Assembly (NCBI RefSeq): GCF_003626735.1
Contig: NZ_RBHX01000001.1
Coordinates: 124,001-188,000 of the forward strand
Length of the DNA stretch: 64,000 nt
Direction: 5' to 3'
From: Microbacterium sp. CGR2
Lineage (GTDB): Bacteria; Actinomycetota; Actinomycetes; Actinomycetales; Microbacteriaceae
Part shown: positions 1-8,513 of the stretch, piece by piece
How the letters are laid out: each line of letters opens with the position of its first letter
Position numbering within the stretch: position 1 is the first letter of the stretch
Made by a program: the position numbers and the translations under genes
The notes under the pieces: generated by a model
Seen by the model: only the letters and a program-made list of their open reading frames with translations
The model's database searches: none
What the model was told of the DNA's origin: nothing

Positions 1-1
1 C

Positions 2-1657
2 GGCCCCGCCGTGTCCGCGGTCCTCATCGGTCTCAACGCGGCTGTGTTCGCCGGCGGGTGGGACTGGCAGGTGATCCTTCTCTGGTGTGCGCGGAACACC
101 GGGAGCATCGTCGTCATCGTTCCCCTCGGCCTCATCGTCGGAGGACTCATCCGCCGGGCGCGAGTGCGAACAGTCGATTCAGCCGCAACCGGACGGCTCC
201 ACGCGCTGCGATCGCACCCCGCCGAGTGGGCCTTCCTGCTCGTACTTTCGCCCATCGTGCACGTCGTCTGGTTCATCAGCACCGAGGACACGGCGATCGT
301 CTTCCCCCTGCTGGCTCTGGCCTGCTGGGCTGGAGCGAGACTGCCCTCACCCCTCGTGCCCGTGCAAGGCGCACTCGTCGCCATCGGTTGCACGGCCATC
401 GCTGCCGCGGGCGCAGGACCATGGTTGAGTCTCGGGGCGCCGATCACTCAGATCGCCGTCGCACAGCTGTACGTCACACTTTTCTGTGCCATCGGGTTGG
501 CGCTCGCACTCGACCGTGACGATCGGGACGAGCTCTCCGCCGCACTGTCCGACGCGAAGAACGACGCCCAGGCTCAGGCCGATCTCTACGAGACCATCTT
601 CGAGACGATGTCCGAGGGCGTTCGCGTGGTCGATCGCGAAGGACACCTCGTTGTCCGAAACAGCGCCGCCGCCCGCCTTCTCCGCGTTGATACCGGAGCT
701 GGCGCGCCGCGACAGAGCATGGAGGGGGTGGAGCCGGACCTCGCCTCGATCCGAAACCTGGACGGGTCTGCGCTGGCACCGACCGACATGCCGTTTCGCA
801 GGTCTCTCGCCGGGAACGACGTCCGTGACCTCGAACTGCTGATACGCCCCGACGGCGCGGAGCCCAGCAGTGACCGGATCATCTCGTTCACCACTGCGCG
901 GTTGCCGGTGACAGCCGGCGCCGGGGTCGTCACGGTACTCCGCGACGTGACACTCGAGCGCGAGGAGCTTCGGCGCGCCGCTCAGATCCAATCCAGTCTC
1001 CTGCCCCTCGATCTACCTCACCTCCCGGGATACGAGCTGGCGGCGCGATTCGTGCCTGCGGGCTCCGTCGGGGGCGACTTCTACGACTGGTACGAACTGG
1101 ACGACGGGCTGGTGCTGACTCTTGCGGACGTGATGGGCAAGGGACCGGGTGCGGCGATCCTGGCAGCCACGACGCGCTCCCTGCTCCGGGCGCATGGCGG
1201 GGACCAGGATGTCGTGCGAGCCGTGTCGGCGACCGAGAAGAGCATGGTGAGGGACCTTTCCAACATCAATGCCTTCGTCACGGTCTTTCACGCGCATCTG
1301 CATGCCCCCACGGGAGCGCTCCGCTATGTGGACGCCGGGCACGGACTCGCGGCGATCATTCCCGCCGGCGGCACCGGGCGACGACTCGAGAGTGTGGACC
1401 TGCCGCTGGGCGTGGGCGACGAAGAAGAGCGCGGCGTCAGGAAGGAGTATCTCGCTCCTGGCGATCTGCTTCTCGTGATGAGTGATGGTGTTCTCGATGC
1501 CGTGGACGGCACGCCCGAGGGCCTCGACAAGGTCTGGCAGGAGGCTTCACGCGCAGGATCTGCCGCGGACGCCGTTGGCGCCGTCGCCGCGCTCACCGCA
1601 TCTGCGGCAATCGAAGACGACCTGACGATCCTCGCGCTCCGCCGTCAGCCCGCGTGA
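2..1657 (+). CDS. MASE1-PAS-SpoIIE (PP2C) phosphatase, 5' truncated
   Basis: The reading frame is open to the window edge, so the true start lies upstream; GTG at 11 is only the first possible start. About five membrane segments fill the first 165 residues (end of a MASE1-like sensor). A PAS-like domain follows at roughly 190-315 and a SpoIIE-type PP2C phosphatase domain at roughly 320-545. Metal-binding acidic motifs are visible as GGDFYD, LADVMGKG, SDGVLD and the closing DDLTILAL. Proteins of this build usually dephosphorylate anti-sigma-factor antagonists in partner-switching stress control. No sigma factor or antagonist gene is adjacent on the visible side, so the partner is unknown. Confidence 0.85.
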   Translation, partial: GPAVSAVLIGLNAAVFAGGWDWQVILLWCARNTGSIVVIVPLGLIVGGLIRRARVRTVDSAATGRLHALRSHPAEWAFLLVLSPIVHVVWFISTEDTAIVFPLLALACWAGARLPSPLVPVQGALVAIGCTAIAAAGAGPWLSLGAPITQIAVAQLYVTLFCAIGLALALDRDDRDELSAALSDAKNDAQAQADLYETIFETMSEGVRVVDREGHLVVRNSAAARLLRVDTGAGAPRQSMEGVEPDLASIRNLDGSALAPTDMPFRRSLAGNDVRDLELLIRPDGAEPSSDRIISFTTARLPVTAGAGVVTVLRDVTLEREELRRAAQIQSSLLPLDLPHLPGYELAARFVPAGSVGGDFYDWYELDDGLVLTLADVMGKGPGAAILAATTRSLLRAHGGDQDVVRAVSATEKSMVRDLSNINAFVTVFHAHLHAPTGALRYVDAGHGLAAIIPAGGTGRRLESVDLPLGVGDEEERGVRKEYLAPGDLLLVMSDGVLDAVDGTPEGLDKVWQEASRAGSAADAVGAVAALTASAAIEDDLTILALRRQPA

Positions 1658-1800
1658 CCCCGCGCGACCCGCAACATCCGACTCGCGGGCGTATCACCCC
1701 TCTCTCGCATCGGCCACCCCCTTTTGCACTGAGCCTGCTCGAAGGAGAGTCGATGTGTCCCCGCGACCCGAGGGACGACTCCCCCACGAAAGGATGAACG

Positions 1801-2346
1801 ATGACTCTCACCGGCAACCGAGTGGCATTCCTGGCGACGGACGGATTCGAGGACAGCGAGCTGACCAGCCCGTGGGACGCGGTGACCGCGGAAGGCGCGA
1901 GCGCGACCCTGATCGCCCCTGACAGCGGCCGGATCACCGGCAAGAACGGTCACGAGCAGTCCGTCGACCTCGCCGCGGCCGATGCGAAGGCCGACCAGTT
2001 CGACGCGCTCGTGCTTCCGGGAGGCGTCGTGAACGCCGACCATCTGCGTCTCGACCAGGCTGCTATCGCGCTGACGCGGACCTTCTTCGAACAGCACAAG
2101 CCCGTGGGCGTGATCTGCCATGGCGCCTGGATCCTCATCGAAGCCGGCGTGGTCGACGGACGGACCCTCACGAGCTACCCGAGCCTCACGACCGACCTCC
2201 GCAACGCCGGAGCGACATGGGTCGACGAAGAGGTCGTCGTCGATGCAGGACTGGTCTCGAGCCGCACGCCCGACGACCTGCCCGCGTTCAACGCCAAGCT
2301 GGTCGAGGAGATCGGCGAGGGCAAGCACTCGGGTCAGACCGCCTGA
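1801..2346 (+). CDS. PfpI/DJ-1 family protein (class I glutamine amidotransferase-like)
   Basis: The 181-residue length fits the PfpI/YhbO group. The nucleophile elbow reads GVICHGAWIL, placing the Cys-His pair near residue 104. An acidic residue sits in the FEDSEL segment close to the N-terminus, as in the family. Members act as glyoxalase III-type or protein deglycase/chaperone enzymes under oxidative or carbonyl stress; the exact substrate cannot be read from sequence. An AAAGGATG ribosome site stands 5 nt before the ATG. The gene stands alone between the phosphatase and a convergent gene. Confidence 0.9.
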   Translation: MTLTGNRVAFLATDGFEDSELTSPWDAVTAEGASATLIAPDSGRITGKNGHEQSVDLAAADAKADQFDALVLPGGVVNADHLRLDQAAIALTRTFFEQHKPVGVICHGAWILIEAGVVDGRTLTSYPSLTTDLRNAGATWVDEEVVVDAGLVSSRTPDDLPAFNAKLVEEIGEGKHSGQTA

Positions 2347-2367
2347 CCCTCCCGATCGGCGCGTGCC

Positions 2368-2886
2368 TCAGGCACCCCGCGCACGATGCCGTCGTACAGC
2401 CGCACGGTTCGCACAGCGTACGGAGCAGAAGCGCTGGCGGCCGTTGCGGGTCACATCCGCGACGACATTCGTGCACGGGGCCGCCTCACATCGCGCCAGT
2501 CGGTGCATGCCCCGCGTCACGAGGTGCAGCGACGTGCCGAGGCTGATGATCGCGCGCAGGACGAACGGCAGCGAGCGCACGTCATCGCGGTAGTGGAGAT
2601 GCCACCCCTCGCCGTCGTGATTCGTCAAGCGGGGGTACGCGGCCACGGCGGCGAGCTGGGCGTTGAGCATCTCCGCACGCCGATCGGGGTCGTCCGCATC
2701 GACGATCGTCAACCAGTCGTCGATCACTGCCCGGACTTCGGCGTGGTCGCCGGGTGCCGGCGGGAAGGTCTGCGTCATGCCGAGTTCGAGTGTGCGCTCC
2801 TCGATGCCGGCGCGGTCGTCCGGCCAGTCATTGGCGAGGGATGCCGCGAGCAGTACCGCATACTCGCCGTAAGGGTTGAGATGCAT
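2368..2886 (-). CDS. CGNR zinc finger domain protein (ABATE-type, putative regulator)
   Basis: This 172-residue protein has an N-terminal ABATE-like region and ends in a CGNR zinc finger. The C-terminal signature is RFCSVRCANRAAVRRHR, with a preceding Cys in CEAAPCTN completing the four-Cys site. CGNR proteins are thought to be DNA-binding stress or transcription regulators, but this is weakly established. It is divergent from the small gene at 2912 with 25 bp between the two start codons, so both promoters share or overlap each other's start regions. Confidence 0.85.
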   Translation of the reverse strand: MHLNPYGEYAVLLAASLANDWPDDRAGIEERTLELGMTQTFPPAPGDHAEVRAVIDDWLTIVDADDPDRRAEMLNAQLAAVAAYPRLTNHDGEGWHLHYRDDVRSLPFVLRAIISLGTSLHLVTRGMHRLARCEAAPCTNVVADVTRNGRQRFCSVRCANRAAVRRHRARGA

Positions 2887-2911
2887 AAGACCATTACATC
2901 ACGCTGGATGC

Positions 2912-3127
2912 ATGACCTCGACGAACACGCTTCCGGTTCCCCGCCTCGCTCCCCCGCGGACGACCCACGAGCATGCCTGGCTCGTGGAGTCGCGGCATCC
3001 GACCAGCGAAGGGACCGTGCTGTACGTGCGATGCGACGATTGCGGCACACGCCGGGTCGATCTGCAGTCGCACGCGCAGACCCCTCCCGCCGCACTGAGC
3101 CCTGAGTTCCCCCGGAGGAGCAGCTGA
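2912..3127 (+). CDS. small hypothetical protein, 71 aa, single CxxC
   Basis: No function is recognised. The ATG at 2912 gives MTSTNTLPVP; an in-frame ATG at 2876 would overlap the divergent CGNR gene and is less likely. The middle reads ARTTHEHAW-like polar sequence, then a short zinc-ribbon-like piece RCDDCGTRR. The pattern (one beta-rich His/Cys module of about 40 residues with a disordered Pro/Ser tail) is common among small actinobacterial proteins next to regulators. Codon use is like its neighbours. It converges on the M23 gene 5 bp downstream. Confidence 0.6.
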   Translation: MTSTNTLPVPRLAPPRTTHEHAWLVESRHPTSEGTVLYVRCDDCGTRRVDLQSHAQTPPAALSPEFPRRSS

Positions 3128-3132
3128 GCCGC

Positions 3133-3762
3133 TCAGGCTGCGACGACCTCGCCGTTGCGGGGCAGCACGCGGTTCCCGGACGGATCGACGAAAACGAGCG
3201 GGACGCCGTGCGCGTTCCGCTCGAGCGAATCGGACACCTGGACGTGCACGTGCGGCTCGGTGCTGTTGCCCGAATTTCCGCACTCGCCGATGGCCGTCCC
3301 GGCGGTCACCCGCTCACCCGGCCTGACTCGGATGCTACCCGCGCGCAGATGAGCGAGCAGCACGAGACCCTCGTCGATGCGGATGGCGATGTGGTTGCCG
3401 GCGATCGCCGCAGCGCCCTCACGGACTCGCGAAGACTGGGTCAGCGCATACCCGAGCAGTCCCAGCGGGGAGCGTCGAGCGGCGTGGTCACGCTCACCGT
3501 CGTGGACCACCTCGACCACCCCGCCGACCGGAGCGAGGACCGGGCGACCGAACCCGACGAAGGACTCGGGCGGTTCCGTCGCGAACACACTGGCGAGGGT
3601 GCGGGGTGCGCTGCGACCATCGGCGCCCACCGGGACGAAGTCGATCGCGTACGACGTGCCGAAGAGCTCGGTGCCATGACTGGGCACGCGTGAGGCCGGA
3701 CTGTTCTGCACCAGCCAACGCCCGGTGAAGGGCAGCGCGAGCTCGACGGCATCCGCGGTCAT
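3133..3762 (-). CDS. M23 family metallopeptidase-like protein
   Basis: This 209-residue protein carries the LytM/M23 fold. The second zinc motif is seen as PHVHVQ, preceded by GNHIAIRI and the turn segment VRPGERVTAGTAIGECGNSGNS. The first zinc motif is a variant, SHG then YAIDF, rather than the usual HxGxD spacing. No signal peptide or membrane segment is visible, which is odd for a peptidoglycan hydrolase, so a cytoplasmic or non-classical role is possible. The ATG overlaps the TGA of the DUF1697 gene by 4 bp, so it is the last gene of the pncA operon. Confidence 0.85.
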   Translation of the reverse strand: MTADAVELALPFTGRWLVQNSPASRVPSHGTELFGTSYAIDFVPVGADGRSAPRTLASVFATEPPESFVGFGRPVLAPVGGVVEVVHDGERDHAARRSPLGLLGYALTQSSRVREGAAAIAGNHIAIRIDEGLVLLAHLRAGSIRVRPGERVTAGTAIGECGNSGNSTEPHVHVQVSDSLERNAHGVPLVFVDPSGNRVLPRNGEVVAA

Positions 3763-4292
3763 CTCGTCAACTCGATCAGAGCGCGGACCGTGCGAAGGTT
3801 TCGCGTGGTTCCCGCGACGCCGAGTGCACGATCGAGCACGGTCTTGGTGAGCTTGGTCACCTGCACCCCGCCGTCGCCGTAGTCGATCCACAGGTCGTCG
3901 CCGATGAACGCCAGGCGTTCGCCGGTTCGCAGCCGCGGTTGGAGGGCCTCGATCGCCCCTCGCGGCGCAGAACCTTCGAGGAACATCGCATGCACGAACT
4001 TCTCGACGCCGTCGGTGAACGGCTGCCGGCCGGCGGATGCTGTCAGCTGCGCGTGATCCCGGTGGATGACCGGAGTGTCCACGTCGAACGCGGCGGCGAT
4101 CGCCGTGCGGACGGACCGGCAGGCCACGGCAGGCTCTGTGGGTGTCTCGCAGATGATGTTTCCGCTCGCGATGTACGTCGTCACATCGGTCAGGTCGGTC
4201 TCCGCCGCCAGCACTTCCCGAAGCCGCCCCATCGGCACGCTGTTCCGCCCGCTGACGTTGACGGCGCGCAGCAGCAGGACGCTCCGTGTCAC
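3759..4292 (-). CDS. DUF1697 domain-containing protein
   Basis: The product has 177 residues from a GTG start that overlaps the pncA stop as GTGA. The start is supported by the family's N-terminus (xxRSVLLLRAVNVSGRN...VPMxxLR). The sequence continues with the conserved YIASGNIIC and later segments. The biochemical role of DUF1697 is not known. Translation is coupled on both sides (4-bp overlaps upstream and downstream), so its level follows PncA. A longer in-frame reading to 4445 would run through the pncA coding region and is rejected. Confidence 0.85.
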   Translation of the reverse strand: MTRSVLLLRAVNVSGRNSVPMGRLREVLAAETDLTDVTTYIASGNIICETPTEPAVACRSVRTAIAAAFDVDTPVIHRDHAQLTASAGRQPFTDGVEKFVHAMFLEGSAPRGAIEALQPRLRTGERLAFIGDDLWIDYGDGGVQVTKLTKTVLDRALGVAGTTRNLRTVRALIELTR

Positions 4293-4870
4293 ACGTCTGC
4301 GCTTTCGAGCAGTTCCGCGCCGGCATGCGCGAGTTCTGCCAGGGCGGCGGCACTCGGCTCCGGGGCCACTCCGGCGACGAGATCGGTGAGGATGCGCACC
4401 TGCACTCCGTGCGCGATGGCATCGAGAGCCGATGCTCGCACGCAATGATCCGTCGCGATCCCCACGACGTCCGCGCGGAGCACACCGGCCTCGGTCAGCA
4501 CGGCGCCGACCGTCGCATCGGCATCCGTCGTGCCTTCGAACATCGAGTAAGCCGGCTTCCCCTGACCCTTGCGCACATGATGAGTCACGGCATCGGTGGT
4601 GAGGAGCGGATCGTACTCGGCACCCTCGGTCCCCGCGACGCAGTGCACCGGCCAGGTGTCGGTGAAGTCCGGGACTGCTGCGAAATGGCCGCCGTTGTCG
4701 CCCTCGGGGTCGTGCCAGTCGCGCGAGGCGATGATGACGTCGTATTCCGCCGCCCGCTCGGACAGGAAGGCCGTGATCGCCGCAGCGACGGCGTCGCCTC
4801 CCTCGACGGCGAGTGCACCGCCCTCGGTGAAATCGTTCTGGACGTCGACGATGAGGAGTGCCCTGCTCAT
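4289..4870 (-). CDS. pncA: nicotinamidase
   Basis: It hydrolyses nicotinamide to nicotinate for NAD salvage in the cytoplasm (isochorismatase-like hydrolase family). The 193-residue protein shows Asp9 in VDVQNDF, a Lys in the HHVRKGQGK loop (101 or 105) and Cys143 in ATDHCVRAS, which form the catalytic triad. Metal-site residues Asp51, His53 and His62 lie in the segment SRDWHDPEGDNGGHF. The length is usual for PncA. It is the first gene of a three-gene overlapping operon. There is no Shine-Dalgarno; TACCCT lies 6 nt before the ATG. Confidence 0.96.
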   Translation of the reverse strand: MSRALLIVDVQNDFTEGGALAVEGGDAVAAAITAFLSERAAEYDVIIASRDWHDPEGDNGGHFAAVPDFTDTWPVHCVAGTEGAEYDPLLTTDAVTHHVRKGQGKPAYSMFEGTTDADATVGAVLTEAGVLRADVVGIATDHCVRASALDAIAHGVQVRILTDLVAGVAPEPSAAALAELAHAGAELLESADV

Positions 4871-4876
4871 GCTTCG

Positions 4877-4882
4877 AGGGTA
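4877..4882 (-). promoter_or_regulatory. candidate -10 (TACCCT) for leaderless pncA
   Basis: TACCCT lies exactly 6 nt upstream of the pncA ATG. A start site 6-7 nt below a -10 hexamer would coincide with the start codon, giving leaderless mRNA. No clear -35 element. Confidence 0.5.
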
Positions 4883-4899
4883 CGCCGTGACGGACGGGA

Positions 4900-4934
4900 A
4901 AGGCCCCGTGATGTTCTTCGCATCACGGGGCCTT
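4900..4934 (-). terminator. hairpin terminator after tRNA-Thr
   Basis: Perfect 14-bp arms (AAGGCCCCGTGATG and its complement) around a 7-nt loop begin 4 nt after the tRNA 3' end. Only a short T run follows on the minus strand (CCTTTCCC). Confidence 0.75.
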
Positions 4935-4937
4935 CGG

Positions 4938-5010
4938 AGCCGCCTGTCAGAATCGAACTGACGACCTTCTCATTACGAGTGAGATGCTCTGCCGACTGAG
5001 CTAAGGCGGC
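4938..5010 (-). tRNA. tRNA-Thr (CGT anticodon)
   Basis: A 73-nt cloverleaf. The acceptor stem is GCCGCCT/AGGCGGC, the D arm contains AGCTCAGTCGGCAGAGC, and the anticodon stem TCTCA/TGAGA encloses the loop CTCGTAA with anticodon CGT. The T arm contains GTTCGATTC. The discriminator base is T. The 3' CCA is not encoded, unlike the other two tRNAs in this window. Confidence 0.95.
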
Positions 5011-5125
5011 GTGCGACGCGTGAGCGGCGCGATCACCGATATTACCTTGTCTCGAGGCTCGTCGCGAATCGAGGCGACGACTGCGGCGACGACCGCCGGC
5101 CGACCGTTCCCGGTGCGGCGCGATG

Positions 5126-6682
5126 TCACTCGCAGCGCAGGCCGTCTTCGGGGACGACATCCTCGAGCAGGAAGGCTTCGACGGCCTCATCGACACAGGC
5201 GTTGCCCTTGTTGTAACCGGTGTGCCCCTCTCCGACGCGGGTGATGAGCACGCCCTCCTCCAGCTGGCCCGCAAGCGATTCCGACCACTCGTAGGGGGTG
5301 GCGGGGTCGTTGGTCGTTCCCACGACGACGATGGGTCCTGCGCCTTCCGCAGCGATCTCGCCGCGGGTGCCGGTCGGCGGGTACGGCCAGACCTCACAGG
5401 GGTCGGGGCCGCTCCAGTAAGGGGCGATCGTCGGGGCACCCTCGGCGATCTTCGCCTCGGTCGCGGCTTCGGCGTCCGGATCTTCTTCCACCGGGTAGTC
5501 CATGCAGTTGTATGCCCGGAACGCCTCGGAGGAGTTGTCGATGTAGGTGTCGCCTTCGCGACCGTTGTAGAAGTCGGCAAGCACGAAGGCCGTCGTCGGG
5601 TCACCCTGCAGTGCCTCGTCAAGCGCCTGGGTGAGGTAGCTCCAGCTGTCTTCCGAATACAGGGCGGCGATGATGCCGGTCATCAGCGAGTCGGCGCCCA
5701 GCATGCGCCCATCACCGTTCGCGAGCGGCGTGCGGTCGACGCTCGCGAGCAGCGCACCCAGATCGGCCATCGCGTCGTCGACGGTGCCGTTGAAGGGGCA
5801 GCTGCCCGAGTCGAGGCAGTACTGCATGTAGGCGCGCAGCGCCGATTCGAAACCGAGAGCCTGAGTCGCGCCCACCTCGAGTCCCGGGACGGCCGGGTCG
5901 ATCGCGCCGTCGAGCACGAGCCGACCCGCCTTCTCGGGGTAGAGCTTCGCGTACGTGGCTCCGAGGAACGTGCCGTACGAGTAGCCGAGGTAGTTGAGTT
6001 CCTTATCGCCGAGAACCGCTCGGATCAAGTCCATGTCACGGGCGGAGTTGATCGTGGTGATGTGCGGCAGGATGCCGCCGCTGTTCGCGTCGCAGGCCTC
6101 GGAGAACGCCTTGTGCGACTCGAGAACCTCCGCCTCCCACGCGGCTGTCCCTCTCTTCGCGGTCGGAATGCCGTACAGGTAGTCGTCCATCTGCGCGGCG
6201 TCGTAACAGGTCACCGCTGTCGATGCGCCGACACCGCGAGGATCGAAACCGATCACGTCGTAGTTCTCGATGAGGTCTGCACCGATCGCGAAGTCGAGAC
6301 TGTTCTGGATGAGGTCCACGCCACTGGAGCCAGGGCCACCGGGGTTGGTGAGCAGCGATCCGATCGGCGTTCCCTCGGCCTGGTGTCGGACGACGGACAG
6401 GGCGATGTCGCCCGCGCTCGGGTCTTCCCAGTCGAGCGGGGCCGTCACCTCGGTGCAGTCAAAACCGGTGCCGCACTCGGCCCACTCCAGTGTCTGGGAG
6501 TAGTACGGGAGCAGATCGGCGTCGACACCCTCGGTGTCGGGCTCGTTCGTCACCGAGGGACGCGGAGCCGCCTGTTCGGGTATCGCCGCGTAGAGGCAGC
6601 CTGACAGTGCGACGGAAGCCGCGGCGATCCCCGCGATGACAGCGGCAGCACGACGGAGGCGGGAAGTCGATCGATCGTTCAC
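5126..6682 (-). CDS. secreted lipoprotein alpha/beta-hydrolase (TAP-like, tripeptidyl aminopeptidase family)
   Basis: This 518-residue protein starts with a lipoprotein signal: Arg-rich n-region, hydrophobic stretch and lipobox ALSGC (Cys about residue 29). The mature part is an alpha/beta-hydrolase. The oxyanion region is LLTNPGGPGSSG, the nucleophile elbow GYSYGTF, a later Asp lies in TNDPATPYEW and the His in GEGHTGY. The C-terminal part matches the TAP_C domain. Homologues include Streptomyces tripeptidyl aminopeptidases and mycobacterial CaeA/Hip1-type enzymes that clip peptides at the cell surface. The ATG overlaps the holB stop by 4 bp. Confidence 0.92.
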   Translation of the reverse strand: MNDRSTSRLRRAAAVIAGIAAASVALSGCLYAAIPEQAAPRPSVTNEPDTEGVDADLLPYYSQTLEWAECGTGFDCTEVTAPLDWEDPSAGDIALSVVRHQAEGTPIGSLLTNPGGPGSSGVDLIQNSLDFAIGADLIENYDVIGFDPRGVGASTAVTCYDAAQMDDYLYGIPTAKRGTAAWEAEVLESHKAFSEACDANSGGILPHITTINSARDMDLIRAVLGDKELNYLGYSYGTFLGATYAKLYPEKAGRLVLDGAIDPAVPGLEVGATQALGFESALRAYMQYCLDSGSCPFNGTVDDAMADLGALLASVDRTPLANGDGRMLGADSLMTGIIAALYSEDSWSYLTQALDEALQGDPTTAFVLADFYNGREGDTYIDNSSEAFRAYNCMDYPVEEDPDAEAATEAKIAEGAPTIAPYWSGPDPCEVWPYPPTGTRGEIAAEGAGPIVVVGTTNDPATPYEWSESLAGQLEEGVLITRVGEGHTGYNKGNACVDEAVEAFLLEDVVPEDGLRCE

Positions 6683-7836
6683 GGTTTCCTCCCGCTCGTG
6701 ATCGTCACGAGCAAGCTCTCCAGGGCGAGCAGCGGGGCGACATTGCGCTCCAACGACTGCCGCGTCTCAGCAAGGTGGTCAAGTACGACAAGCGTACGGG
6801 TCTCGGACCAGGCGGACGCGAGCGCGCTCAACTCTGTGCGCAACTCGCTGTTGATCAGGTCGTCGCCTCGTCCGAACTGCAGCATCACAACATCGCGGAA
6901 CAGCGACTGAAGATCGGTCAGCACCCGGTCGATGCCATCGCGCAGGCTGCGCGTGCCGCGTTTCTTCTGATCGTCTTCCAGCGCGGAGAGCTGCGTGCGC
7001 AGGGCGGGCGGCACCGGCTGCCCCTCTGCGATCCCGATGGTGCGGAGCATGGAGGCACGCTCTGTGGCGTCGCGTTCGGCGGTGAGCGCCTTCGCGTCTT
7101 CGGTGGCGGCCTGGATGATCCGCCCCGCGACCTCGACGGCATCGCCGACGCCGCGCACCCCCAACACCGAGCGCAGGGTCTCATCGCGTCGGCGGCGTGC
7201 CGAATCATCGGTGGCCAGGCGCTGGGCCATGCCGATGTGGCGCTGGGCGTGGCGAGCGGCCTGCTCTGCGACGACCTCATCGACGCCGGTGCGCAGACTG
7301 ATCAACCGGGCCACATCGGCCACATCGGGTTCGCGGAGGCGCAGCGACCGCACCCGGGAGCGGATCGTGGGCAGAAGGTCGGCTTCGCTGGGCGCGCACA
7401 GGATCCAGACCGTCAGCTCCGGCGGCTCTTCGAGCGCCTTGAGCAGCACGTTCGACGTGCGCTCGACCATGCGATCGGCATCTTCGACGACGATGACGCG
7501 ATATCGACCGGCAGAGGGCGCGAAGTACGATCGCTCCACCAGCGCACGGGCTTCAGCGATCGTGATGATGACCTTGTCGGTGCGCAGCGCGGTGACGTCG
7601 GGATGTGTGCCCGCCAGCACCTGGCGCATCGTGGACTCGTCGTCGGACTGCTCGGCGATCAGCGCGGCGGCGAAGGCATACGCGAGCGTCGAACGGCCCG
7701 ACCCCGGCGGGCCGGTGATCAACCAGGCGTGGGAGAGCGCTGACGGGTCAGAGGCGGCAGCACGAAGAGTCTCGACAGCTGCATCCTGCCCCCACACATC
7801 GGCCCACGGGAACGGGGCGGCGACGATCTGGGGCAT
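6679..7836 (-). CDS. holB: DNA polymerase III subunit delta'
   Basis: It is a clamp-loader subunit working with DnaX and HolA. The 385-residue protein begins with the delta' fold segment WADVWGQDAAVETLR. Its P-loop reads GPPGSGRST, so the usual Walker A Lys is Arg; delta' is not an active ATPase in well-studied species, which agrees. An SRC-like arginine finger segment is present as TIRSRVRSL. It lies 41 bp downstream of tmk and overlaps the hydrolase downstream. The order topA-tmk-holB is common in Actinobacteria. A TAGGCT box 6 nt before ATG suggests an extra leaderless start. Confidence 0.94.
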   Translation of the reverse strand: MPQIVAAPFPWADVWGQDAAVETLRAAASDPSALSHAWLITGPPGSGRSTLAYAFAAALIAEQSDDESTMRQVLAGTHPDVTALRTDKVIITIAEARALVERSYFAPSAGRYRVIVVEDADRMVERTSNVLLKALEEPPELTVWILCAPSEADLLPTIRSRVRSLRLREPDVADVARLISLRTGVDEVVAEQAARHAQRHIGMAQRLATDDSARRRRDETLRSVLGVRGVGDAVEVAGRIIQAATEDAKALTAERDATERASMLRTIGIAEGQPVPPALRTQLSALEDDQKKRGTRSLRDGIDRVLTDLQSLFRDVVMLQFGRGDDLINSELRTELSALASAWSETRTLVVLDHLAETRQSLERNVAPLLALESLLVTITSGRKP

Positions 7837-7842
7837 GCCCTC

Positions 7843-7848
7843 AGCCTA
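7843..7848 (-). promoter_or_regulatory. candidate -10 (TAGGCT) for leaderless holB
   Basis: TAGGCT ends 6 nt before the holB ATG, inside the 41-bp tmk-holB gap, and there is no typical ribosome site other than the weak GAGGG. The same box and spacing precede metB and dnaX. Confidence 0.45.
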
Positions 7849-7877
7849 CGCGGGAGCGCCGACGTACGCCGTCCGGG

Positions 7878-8513
7878 TCAGCGGGCGGCGATCAGCTCGG
7901 CAACGCGGGCGCGGATCTCGTCAGCGATCTCGCCGACGGATGCCGAGGCGTCGACCACCAGGAAGCGCTCCGGTTCTGCCGCGGCGAGCGCCAGGTAGCC
8001 GTCACGAACGCGGCCGTGGAATTCGGCACGCTCCGCCTCCAGACGGTCGAAGGGCTTGTCGGCCGAGTCGAGCCTCACGCGAGCCGCATCCGGGTCGAGG
8101 TCGAGCAGGATCGTGAGGTCTGGAAGAGCCCCCTCCACCGCCCACAGCGACAGATCGCGGATCTCGCTCGCATCGAGGATGCGACCGGCTCCCTGATAGG
8201 CGATCGAGGAGTCGAGGTAGCGGTCCTGAAGCACGAGGTCGCCGCGGTCGAGGGCCGGCCGGACGACGGTGGCGACGTGGTGCGCGCGGTCGGCTGCGTA
8301 CAGCAGCGCCTCGGCGCGGGGCGCGATGTCGCCGCGATGGTGCAGCACGATGTCACGGATCAACTGTCCGACCTCCGACCCGCCGGGCTCGCGGGTGCGG
8401 ACCACCGTGTGGCCGGCATCCGTGAGCCAGGTGGCGAGCAGGTCGGACTGCGTGGTCTTCCCCGAGCCGTCGCCGCCTTCGAGCGTGATCCACACCCCCG
8501 CACGTGAGGTCAC
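7878..8513 (-). CDS. tmk: thymidylate kinase (dTMP kinase)
   Basis: It phosphorylates dTMP to dTDP. The 211-residue protein has the P-loop GGDGSGKTTQ, the DRYLDSS motif around the substrate Arg, and a lid segment after DLDPDAARVRL. The size is standard for bacterial Tmk. The GTG start overlaps the topA stop by 4 bp (GTGA), so it is translated together with topA. An adjacent pairing of tmk with holB ties dNTP supply to replication genes. Confidence 0.96.
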   Translation of the reverse strand: MTSRAGVWITLEGGDGSGKTTQSDLLATWLTDAGHTVVRTREPGGSEVGQLIRDIVLHHRGDIAPRAEALLYAADRAHHVATVVRPALDRGDLVLQDRYLDSSIAYQGAGRILDASEIRDLSLWAVEGALPDLTILLDLDPDAARVRLDSADKPFDRLEAERAEFHGRVRDGYLALAAAEPERFLVVDASASVGEIADEIRARVAELIAAR

